Shown here: positions 1 through 5,424 of the stretch, one piece after another | How positions within the stretch are numbered: position 1 is the first letter of the stretch | Layout of the letters: each line of letters starts with the position of its first letter | From: Mycobacterium sp. | GTDB lineage: Bacteria > Actinomycetota > Actinomycetes > Mycobacteriales > Mycobacteriaceae | Length of the DNA: 13,638 nt | Assembly: GCA_023264755.1 (NCBI GenBank) | Contig: JAHFVB010000061.1 | Span: forward strand, 1 to 13,638 | Reading direction: 5' to 3' | Made by a program: the position numbers and the translations under genes | The notes under the pieces: generated by a model | Database searches by the model: none | The model's input: the letters and a program-made list of their open reading frames with translations, nothing else | What the model was told of the DNA's origin: nothing

Positions 1-1332
1 CTCGCTGATCTCACTCATCCGGCGCGCCAACCGCGTCCAGTCGTCGTCGCTCATCCGGCCGGCCCGCATGTCGGCGAGCTTGATCTTCGCTTCCGCCGAC
101 AGCAGTCGCATGACGATCTCGGACTTGCTCATCTCCAACGAGAACACGATGCTCGACTGCCGGTGCTTGATCGAGCACGACCGCAGGAAGTCCAGCCCCA
201 GCGTCGAGTTGTGGGTGGGCACCATCCCCTCGCCGGCGAGGTACAGGTGCGCCTCGTTGTCCACCTGGACGCAACGCACCGGCACGGTGCCGACCGGCCG
301 CACCCACGCCACGTACACCGCGGGCGCAAGCAGCAACGTCCGCGCGCCGGAGCCGCCCGGCGCACTGGCCCGGATCAGCCGGTCCGAACCGCTGCGCAAC
401 TGAGCCGTCGTACGGATGCCCGCCTCCGTGGGCCACTGGTGCTCCGCGTCGGCGACGATGAGCGTCCCGTCGGAGAACTCCACCTCGAAGCACGGCCGGC
501 CCAGCATGACCTCCGTGGCGGCCACCACGCGCGTCGGCAAGCCGTCGGCATCGACGAGCTCGTCACCGACCTGAACCTCGCCCATGGTGGTCCAGCCCGT
601 GGGCGTGGGTAGCGGAGTATCGAGCGCAAGCGCCTTGCCCATACCGGGCCGGGCCGCGATGACGATCATCTGTCCCGGATGCAGCCCGTTGGTCAGCTCG
701 TCGAGATCGGTGAAGCCCGTTGGCACACCGCGCGCGATGCCGCCTTGCGAGGCGATGGCGTCGATCTCGTCCATGGTGGGCTGCAGCAGCTGCTCCAGCG
801 GTACGAAGTCCTCGGTGGTGCGCCCATCGGTCACGTTGTAGATCTCGGACTGGGCCCGGTCGACCACCTGAGCCACGTCGGCTCCCTCGGCGCCCGCGTA
901 GCCGTACTGCACGACGCGAGTGCCCGCCTCGACGAGGCGGCGCAGCAGCGCCTTCTCCGCCACGATCCCGGCGTAGTAACCCGCATTGGCGGCCGTGGGC
1001 ACCGTCGAGATCAGCGTGTGCAAGTACGGGGCGCCGCCGACCCGCTTCAGTAGCCCTCGGCGATCGAGCTCGGCGGATACGGTGACCGCGTCAGCCGGCT
1101 CGCCACGTCCGTACAGATCAAGAATGGCGTCGTAGACACTCTGGTGCGCGGGACGGTAGAAGTCGCCTGGACGCAACCGCTCCAGCACGTCGGCGATGGC
1201 GTCCTTGCTCAGCAGCATGCCGCCCAGCACGGACTGCTCTGCGGCCATATCCTGCGGTGGCTGACGCCCGTAATCCTCGCTCGGCTGCGAGGACTCCATG
1301 TCCGAACGCCCGAGGTCATCTACGACAGCCAT
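1..1332 (-). CDS. dnaB: Replicative DNA helicase DnaB, 3' end cut by the window, carries an in-frame intein
   Basis: Hexameric 5'-3' helicase that unwinds DNA at the replication fork. The frame is open from ATG 1332 to the window edge (444 codons). It starts MAVVDDLGRSDMES, as in mycobacterial DnaB, and a strong Shine-Dalgarno (GGAGGTGG, 1348-1341) lies 8 nt upstream. Residues 1-233 hold the N-terminal DnaB domain (EQSVLGGMLLS, GDFYRPAH) and the start of the RecA-like ATPase domain. They end at RPGMGK, the Walker A lysine. A 142-residue intein follows (633-208), then the C-extein STLGLDF and FSLEMSKSE. About 302 extein residues are visible of the roughly 450 usual for the family, so Walker B and the C-terminal motifs lie outside, as would any second intein. 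The interruption is an intein, not decay: the frame is intact and the splice junctions are complete. Confidence 0.96.
   Translation of the reverse strand, partial: MAVVDDLGRSDMESSQPSEDYGRQPPQDMAAEQSVLGGMLLSKDAIADVLERLRPGDFYRPAHQSVYDAILDLYGRGEPADAVTVSAELDRRGLLKRVGGAPYLHTLISTVPTAANAGYYAGIVAEKALLRRLVEAGTRVVQYGYAGAEGADVAQVVDRAQSEIYNVTDGRTTEDFVPLEQLLQPTMDEIDAIASQGGIARGVPTGFTDLDELTNGLHPGQMIVIAARPGMGKALALDTPLPTPTGWTTMGEVQVGDELVDADGLPTRVVAATEVMLGRPCFEVEFSDGTLIVADAEHQWPTEAGIRTTAQLRSGSDRLIRASAPGGSGARTLLLAPAVYVAWVRPVGTVPVRCVQVDNEAHLYLAGEGMVPTHNSTLGLDFLRSCSIKHRQSSIVFSLEMSKSEIVMRLLSAEAKIKLADMRAGRMSDDDWTRLARRMSEISE
208..633 (-). other. Class 3-type mini-intein in the DnaB P-loop (142 aa)
   Basis: Protein-splicing element lying exactly between the Walker A lysine (RPGMGK) and the following Ser-Thr (STLGLD). 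Block A begins ALALDTPLPTPTGW, so residue 1 is Ala rather than the usual nucleophilic Cys/Ser. Block B is DGTLIVADAEHQW with Trp67. Block F is VRCVQVDNEAHLYLAGEG with Cys121. Block G is VPTHN with Thr140, His141 and terminal Asn142, and the +1 extein residue is Ser. Ala1 with the Trp/Cys/Thr triplet is the signature of class 3 inteins, in which the block F Cys is the first nucleophile. There is no LAGLIDADG or HNH endonuclease domain. A second Cys is at 48. It closely resembles the DnaB P-loop intein known from M. smegmatis. Until it splices out, DnaB has no working ATP site. Confidence 0.93.
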
Positions 1333-1512
1333 GCAGCGCTCCACCTCCCCTGAGTCCCCGTCGAACAAGCATTCGATGCCGCTACCGCGACGATAGGCCA
1401 ACCCGCCGACATCCTCGCCTTCGAGGACCTCGGACGGTGGCCCGATGTCGCCGCTCCGATGCGGCACTGACGGCTCACGCTAGACGTTGCTAGGCACCCC
1501 GCAAACCAACCC

Positions 1513-1653
1513 TGTGGATGAACTCGTGCATGGCGTGTGGATAGCCGCGGTCACCCATGTTGAGCCGCTGGGGACAACTTGTGGAGCAATCGCCTGCAAA
1601 AACCCATCACCGCAGATAAGAGCACCATAGAAGGCGTGCAGAACTGTGGATGT
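1513..1653. promoter_or_regulatory. Cluster of five DnaA-box-like sites upstream of dnaB
   Basis: Five nonamers resemble the DnaA box, all in the same orientation (plus strand reads TGTGGAYAA-like): TGTGGATGA 1513-1521, TGTGGATAG 1536-1544, TGGGGACAA 1569-1577, TGTGGAGCA 1580-1588 and TGTGGATGT 1645-1653. Three differ by one base and two by two bases from TGTGGATAA/TGTGGACAA, the reverse complements of the classical and mycobacterial boxes. Spacings between starts are 23, 33, 11 and 65 bp, all within 1 bp of a multiple of 11, so they would face the same side of the helix. They lie 180-320 bp upstream of the dnaB start. DnaA binding is inferred. Confidence 0.55.
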
Positions 1654-1786
1654 GAATTGCCTCGGCGTGTCGGCTGGGGTTGCCGTCTCGGGCGTGTTGT
1701 GTTGCGTGGTTGCACCGCGCAGGTTAACGGAGTGTGATGTTCGCTACCTGGTTGATTTCGAGCAAAGTTCGCCAGCCAGAAATGGC

Positions 1787-1828
1787 AATGCCCGGGTGGA
1801 GTTGAAACACCGCCCCCACCCGGGCATT
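1787..1828 (-). terminator. Hairpin terminator of the rpsF-ssb-rpsR-rplI operon
   Basis: Perfect 13-bp inverted repeat (AATGCCCGGGTGG 1787-1799, complementary arm 1816-1828) with a 16-nt loop, 25 bp past the rplI stop. In the minus direction no real U-tract follows, which is common for mycobacterial terminators. In the plus direction the arm ends in TTTT, but no plus-strand gene reads into it. Confidence 0.75.
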
Positions 1829-1853
1829 TTGACGCTTGGGTCAGTAACCGAAA

Positions 1854-2309
1854 TTACTCCGCTTCGACACTCAGCGACACCGAGACGTTCACGTCGGGAT
1901 GCAGCCGCACCGTCACCGGATGCGTTCCGACCGACTTGATGTGCGCCTTGGGAAGCTGGACGGTGCGCTTGTCCAGATTGGGTCCGCCGGCCTTCTTGAT
2001 GGCCGCCACGACGCCGGCCGCCGTGATCGAGCCGAACAGCTTGCCGCTGTCACCAGCGGTGTGCACGGCCAGCTTGACCGGACCGAGCGCCGTGATGGCC
2101 GCCTCGAGTTCCTTGGCGTGCTCGAGTCCGCGGACGGACTTGATGTCCCGCGCCCGGCGGATCTCGTCGGCCTGACGCTCGGCGCCACGTGAGGCGACGA
2201 TGGCCAGCCCGCGGGGCAGCAGGTAGTTGCGGCCGTAGCCGTCCTTGACCTCGACGGTGTCGCCGGCCGAACCGAGGTGATCCACCTCAGCAGTGAGTAT
2301 GAGCTTCAT
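1854..2309 (-). CDS. rplI: 50S ribosomal protein L9
   Basis: Large-subunit protein that binds 23S rRNA at the base of the L1 stalk and supports reading-frame fidelity. At 151 aa it has the usual length. The N-terminal domain begins [21 protein letters not shown] and carries the L9 signature [14 protein letters not shown] (residues 21-34). A charged connecting helix spans about residues 40-75. The C-terminal domain includes [16 protein letters not shown] and ends SLSVEAE. The start follows a GGAAGA Shine-Dalgarno and lies 22 bp after the rpsR stop, so it is the last gene of the S6-SSB-S18-L9 operon and is followed by a hairpin terminator. Confidence 0.97.
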   Translation of the reverse strand: MKLILTAEVDHLGSAGDTVEVKDGYGRNYLLPRGLAIVASRGAERQADEIRRARDIKSVRGLEHAKELEAAITALGPVKLAVHTAGDSGKLFGSITAAGVVAAIKKAGGPNLDKRTVQLPKAHIKSVGTHPVTVRLHPDVNVSVSLSVEAE

Positions 2310-2331
2310 ATCCGTGGTCTTCCGTCTCGAT

Positions 2332-2592
2332 CTATCGCGTCGCCGAGCTGAACGGCAGCAACGCGACCTCGCGGGCGTTCTTCACCGCAATCGCGATGTC
2401 ACGCTGATGCTGCACGCAGTTACCCGTCACCCGGCGGGCCCGGATCTTGCCGCGCTCGCTGATGTAGGTGCGCAGCAGCTGCGTGTCCTTGTAATCGATG
2501 GTCTGCAGCTTGCCCTTCTTGGAGCAAAACACGCACTTGCGAGCCTTGATCGGCTTCTCGGGCGCCGGGCGCCGCTTCGTTGTCTTTGGCAT
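2332..2592 (-). CDS. rpsR: 30S ribosomal protein S18, zinc-binding (C+) form
   Basis: Small-subunit protein that pairs with S6 on the 16S platform. At 86 aa it matches mycobacterial S18-1. Key stretches are [17 protein letters not shown] and [18 protein letters not shown]. Cys20, Cys23, Cys59 and His62 (CVFC ... CVQH) form the zinc site. This marks it as the zinc-replete paralogue, not the cysteine-free S18-2 that mycobacteria make under zinc starvation. The gene lies 62 bp after ssb and 22 bp before rplI. The Shine-Dalgarno is mediocre: GGAAGAG is far upstream and AAGAAAG is close to the ATG. Confidence 0.97.
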   Translation of the reverse strand: MPKTTKRRPAPEKPIKARKCVFCSKKGKLQTIDYKDTQLLRTYISERGKIRARRVTGNCVQHQRDIAIAVKNAREVALLPFSSATR

Positions 2593-2619
2593 TGCTTTCT
2601 TGCCTATCTCTTCCTTGAT

Positions 2620-2648
2620 TAGCTAAGGGTCGCTAAGGGGCTAAAGGG
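2620..2648 (-). repeat. Three CTAAGGG-like repeats between ssb and rpsR
   Basis: In the 62-bp gap after ssb, GCTAAGGG occurs at 2622-2629 and 2632-2639 and as GCTAAAGGG at 2640-2648 (plus-strand reading; CCCTTAGC in the mRNA). Function unknown. It may only be replication slippage. Confidence 0.4.
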
Positions 2649-2654
2649 GGGTTG

Positions 2655-3161
2655 TCAGAACGGCGGTTCTTCGTCGGCGCCGCTGAACGAACCCGACGCC
2701 GGGGCGCTGCCCCACGGATCGTCCTTGGGCGCCTCGCTGGCCGCAGCGCGGGAACCGCCACCGCCACCACCGAAGCCGCCTCCGCCACCACCACTGCGGC
2801 TGGCCTTGTTCACCTTGGCCGTCGCGTACCGCAACGAGGGACCGATCTCGTCCACTTCGAGCTCGACGACGGTGCGCTTCTCACCTTCGCGGGTCTCGAA
2901 CGAACGCTGCTTGAGCCGCCCGGTCACGATCACCCGCGAGCCGCGAGTGAGGCTCTCGGTGACGTTCTCGGCCGCTTCCCGCCAGATGTTGCAGCGGAGG
3001 AACAGCGCTTCGCCGTCCTTCCACTCATTGGTCTGACGATCGAACGTGCGCGGAGTCGAGGCGACGGTGAAGTTCGCCACGGCCGCACCCGACGGGGTGA
3101 AGCGAAGCTCCGGGTCGGCGGTCAGGTTTCCGACGACGGTGAGGATGGTGTCACCAGCCAC
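2655..3161 (-). CDS. ssb: Single-stranded DNA-binding protein SSB
   Basis: Coats single-stranded DNA in replication, repair and recombination and recruits partners through its C-terminal tip. The start chosen is GTG 3161 (protein [14 protein letters not shown]), because AGGAGGA lies 5 nt upstream and the protein then begins as in other mycobacterial SSBs. An upstream ATG at 3209 would add 16 residues with no family match. The protein is 168 aa. The OB fold spans about residues 1-115 ([54 protein letters not shown]). A Gly-rich linker ([14 protein letters not shown], about 125-140) and the acidic tip DEEPPF follow. The Gly linker is longer than I recall for M. tuberculosis (164 aa). Confidence 0.97.
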   Translation of the reverse strand: MAGDTILTVVGNLTADPELRFTPSGAAVANFTVASTPRTFDRQTNEWKDGEALFLRCNIWREAAENVTESLTRGSRVIVTGRLKQRSFETREGEKRTVVELEVDEIGPSLRYATAKVNKASRSGGGGGGFGGGGGGSRAAASEAPKDDPWGSAPASGSFSGADEEPPF

Positions 3162-3262
3162 GGGGTCCTCCTGCAGATTGGGTTGTTGGCTCTTCGCGCA
3201 AGCGCTCATTGCCAGCGGCGTGTGCGGACTAGCGGTCGCAGGCGAGCCTACGGAACGCGCAC

Positions 3263-3296
3263 GACAAGCACGGGCCGTTGACGATTAGTGCTTGTC
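3263..3296 (-). promoter_or_regulatory. Hairpin spanning the rpsF stop codon
   Basis: Perfect 9-bp inverted repeat: GACAAGCAC (3263-3271) and GTGCTTGTC (3288-3296) with a 16-nt loop that includes the rpsF stop codon (3285-3287). It lies at the head of the 123-bp rpsF-ssb gap. Without a U-tract it is unlikely to be a full terminator. It could act as an attenuator, an RNase stop or an mRNA-processing signal that sets the S6:SSB ratio. Confidence 0.45.
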
Positions 3297-3575
3297 TGTC
3301 CGCATCACCTTGGTCCGCAGCACGGACTCGTTCAGGTTGAGCTGGCGATCCAGCTCGGACACCGTGGCCGGTTCGGCCTTCACGTCGACAACGGCGTAGA
3401 TGCCTTCACCGTGCTTGGCGATCTCGTAGGCCAGCCGGCGGCGGCCCCAAATGTCAACCTTGTCGACCAAGCCGCCGTCCTTGCGGATGACGTTCAGGAA
3501 CGTCTCCAAAGACGGGGCTACTGTCCGCTCATCGAGCGTGGGGTCGAGAATGACCATGATTTCGTATGGACGCAT
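3285..3575 (-). CDS. rpsF: 30S ribosomal protein S6
   Basis: Small-subunit protein that forms a heterodimer with S18 on the 16S platform. At 96 aa it has the standard mycobacterial length. It begins [19 protein letters not shown] and contains the S6 core [23 protein letters not shown] split over two strands and a helix. It ends [21 protein letters not shown] (3594-3587) lies 11 nt upstream of the ATG. First gene of the rpsF-ssb-rpsR-rplI operon. Its leader contains a hairpin and a Shine-Dalgarno-complementary hexamer, which suggests translational self-control. Confidence 0.97.
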   Translation of the reverse strand: MRPYEIMVILDPTLDERTVAPSLETFLNVIRKDGGLVDKVDIWGRRRLAYEIAKHGEGIYAVVDVKAEPATVSELDRQLNLNESVLRTKVMRTDKH

Positions 3576-3588
3576 ATGGAACCCATCA

Positions 3589-3632
3589 CCTCCTATGGTC
3601 GTCTGCGGCCACGGCGTGTCCGTGGCAGGAGG
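3589..3632 (-). promoter_or_regulatory. Structured rpsF leader with an anti-Shine-Dalgarno hexamer
   Basis: The rpsF leader holds a 7-bp hairpin (GCCACGG 3608-3614 and CCGTGGC 3620-3626, 5-nt loop). Directly 5' of it in the mRNA is CCUCCU (3632-3627), perfectly complementary to the rpsF Shine-Dalgarno AGGAGG (3594-3589). Pairing the two would enclose the hairpin and hide the ribosome site, leaving a 13-nt bulge (3607-3595). S6:S18 complexes are known to bind structured rpsF leaders in several bacteria. Whether this leader is such a motif is inference. Confidence 0.5.
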
Positions 3633-3656
3633 GTCGCCTGCGTCGGCAACCGTGTC

Positions 3657-3662
3657 AGGTTA
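3657..3662 (-). promoter_or_regulatory. Possible -10 element of the rpsF operon
   Basis: TAACCT on the minus strand fits the mycobacterial TANNNT -10 pattern and would start transcription near 3650, about 75 nt before the rpsF ATG. No convincing -35 is visible. It lies in the 166-bp gap between rpsF and the GT87-like gene. Confidence 0.3.
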
Positions 3663-3741
3663 CAGGAGGAGGGCCTGAGCAGCGAAATCGTCGCCCGCAG
3701 GGCCCCCGCGTGCGCGCCGGGCAAAACCAGCTCGCGGGGCT

Positions 3742-5424
3742 TCACGCGCCGAGCATGACCTCCGTCGGCCGCTCGGAGCGCACGTCGTCGGGCAGCACCG
3801 CGCGAGGCCGGCGCCATGGGGCGGGCAACCACGACGGCGGGTCGTCGGGCGCCCCGTCGAAGGGCCCACCCGACGGGTCGTCGACCCGACCGCGATCACG
3901 AACCAGATCGAGCTCTGGCCGATAGATCTGCCGAATCACCAAGGCGCACAACACCATCACTGCGAGATCGCGCAGCAGCACCACGGTGGTGAACGCCTGC
4001 TCGGGCAAGCCCATGTTCTGCTCGCCGTGCAGGAACAACATGCGCGGGACCCAGACCAGGGCGTCGATCGTCATCCATGCCAACAGAATCCGACGGTGCG
4101 GCAGCGCCAACGCCGCCAGCGGCACCAGCCACAGTGAGTACTGCGGGCTCCACACCTTGTTGGTCAACAGGAAGGCCGCAACCACCAGGAACGCCAACTG
4201 CGCCAGCCGCGGCCGTTGCTTCGCCGTCAGACCGACGTAGACGATTGCCACACAACACACCGCGAACAGCAGCGCCGACACCGAGTTGAGCACGGCAGGC
4301 GGCTGCCAGAAACCGAGCTCCGGATCGAAGCCGCGCCAGCCCGTGAAGGACTTCACCACGTTGTACAGCGAGTCCATGTCGTCCCCGCGCCGGGTGTTGA
4401 GCACGAAGAACTCCGCCCAGCCGCGGGGGAACATCAGCATGATCGGCAGATTCACCACCAACCACGTCGCCGTCGCGGCCAGCGCCGTCTTGCCGACCTC
4501 GCGCAGCCGACCCGTGCGCAAGCCGAGGATCAGCAGCGGTACGAACAACAGCAGCGGATACAACTTCAACGCCACGCCGACGCCGATGAGCGTCCCCGCC
4601 AGCGCCGGCCGCCGCCGCGCCCAGGCCAGCATCGCGCCCGCAGCACACGCCGTAGCCAGCGCGTCGAAGTTGGTGAACGCGTGGAAGATCAACACCGGCG
4701 AGGCCGCGACGATGGCCGCGTCCCACATCCGTCGCCCGGCCAACTGCGACGTCGCCCACACCGTGACCAGCCACGCCAGCGCCAGCCCGAACGCCGCGAC
4801 GTTGAAGAACATCACCACCTCGGCCACCACCGGCAAGGCCGGCACCACCTTGGTCAGGGCGGTGTAGGTCTTGGCCAACGCCATCGACACGTACTGATAG
4901 ACCCCGGTGAGCACCGGATACTCCATGTACCGGATGGCCCGGCTGCCGTCGTACTGGGTACGGGGAACGCCGTTGGCGTCCTTTTCGATCCAACTCGACT
5001 TGTACGGAAACTTGCCAAGGTTCAACAACTCGGCCGTGTAGAGCGGCACGGTGTCGGAGTAGCAGAGCTCGTAGTAGGCCCGGTTGTGCTCCCAGATGGC
5101 GACCCGCTGGTCCGGTGCGCCCGCGCCGGTGGATTGCAGACAGGCGGCCTTGGTGGTGTAACCGAGCGCCAGGAAGATCAGCGCGATCACCAGCATCACC
5201 CGCAGCGGCGTGAAGAAGCGCGTGCGCCCGATCAGGGCGTGCCGGCCGACGGGCCCGCCGATGACATTGGCCAGCGCCCGGCCGATCACGTCGGTGCGAC
5301 TGGGCAGGTCGCGGTCGTCGTCGCTGCGCAAGTCGTCGGCGAGCGGGGCTGGCGATTCGGCTTGGGCCTGCGGTGCTGGCGATTCAGGTTCGCCCAGCGG
5401 TGTCGGCGGTTCGTCCGGGGTCAC
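3742..5424 (-). CDS. Polytopic GT-C / GT87 (DUF2029)-like mannosyltransferase, Rv0051 homologue
   Basis: Membrane protein resembling GT-C enzymes that use polyprenyl-phosphate sugars as donors. The start chosen is GTG 5424, whose GTGA overlaps the ponA1 stop. It gives 560 aa, the same length as I recall for Rv0051. Residues 1-60 are a Pro/Asp/Ser-rich cytoplasmic tail with two ESPAP units. TM1 is about 74-91 (RVMLVIALIFLALGY), followed by an outer loop with Asp124 (ELCYSDTVPLY), a plausible catalytic acid because GT-C enzymes use an Asp in the first outer loop. About ten more hydrophobic segments follow, including ALPVVAEVVMFFNVAAFGLA and LAQLAFLVVAAFLLT, with YPLLLFVPLLILGL and KVWSPQYSLWLVPL among them. 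A hydrophilic Pro/Arg-rich tail ends the protein. Close coupling to ponA1 suggests an envelope role. Substrate unknown. Confidence 0.88.
   Translation of the reverse strand: MTPDEPPTPLGEPESPAPQAQAESPAPLADDLRSDDDRDLPSRTDVIGRALANVIGGPVGRHALIGRTRFFTPLRVMLVIALIFLALGYTTKAACLQSTGAGAPDQRVAIWEHNRAYYELCYSDTVPLYTAELLNLGKFPYKSSWIEKDANGVPRTQYDGSRAIRYMEYPVLTGVYQYVSMALAKTYTALTKVVPALPVVAEVVMFFNVAAFGLALAWLVTVWATSQLAGRRMWDAAIVAASPVLIFHAFTNFDALATACAAGAMLAWARRRPALAGTLIGVGVALKLYPLLLFVPLLILGLRTGRLREVGKTALAATATWLVVNLPIMLMFPRGWAEFFVLNTRRGDDMDSLYNVVKSFTGWRGFDPELGFWQPPAVLNSVSALLFAVCCVAIVYVGLTAKQRPRLAQLAFLVVAAFLLTNKVWSPQYSLWLVPLAALALPHRRILLAWMTIDALVWVPRMLFLHGEQNMGLPEQAFTTVVLLRDLAVMVLCALVIRQIYRPELDLVRDRGRVDDPSGGPFDGAPDDPPSWLPAPWRRPRAVLPDDVRSERPTEVMLGA

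Larger units (their letters stand above)
1333..1853. other. Intergenic region between dnaB and rplI
   Basis: This 521-bp stretch holds no gene I can support. From the dnaB side it contains the dnaB Shine-Dalgarno (1350-1341), a possible TANNNT -10 element on the minus strand (TATCGT, 1395-1390, no clear -35), the DnaA-box-like cluster (1513-1653) and the rplI terminator hairpin (1787-1828). M. tuberculosis has a small gene (Rv0057) near here. I find no equivalent: the only plus-strand frame (from about 1646) runs into the antisense of rplI and has no Shine-Dalgarno or recognisable protein. Confidence 0.7.

Noticed and set aside
208..633. Frame disruption or pseudogene in dnaB
   Set aside because: The insertion keeps the frame and has complete splice blocks, so it is an intein.
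1646..1939. Possible small plus-strand gene between dnaB and rplI
   Set aside because: It crosses the terminator hairpin and runs into the antisense of rplI, has no Shine-Dalgarno, and its protein is unlike any family I know.
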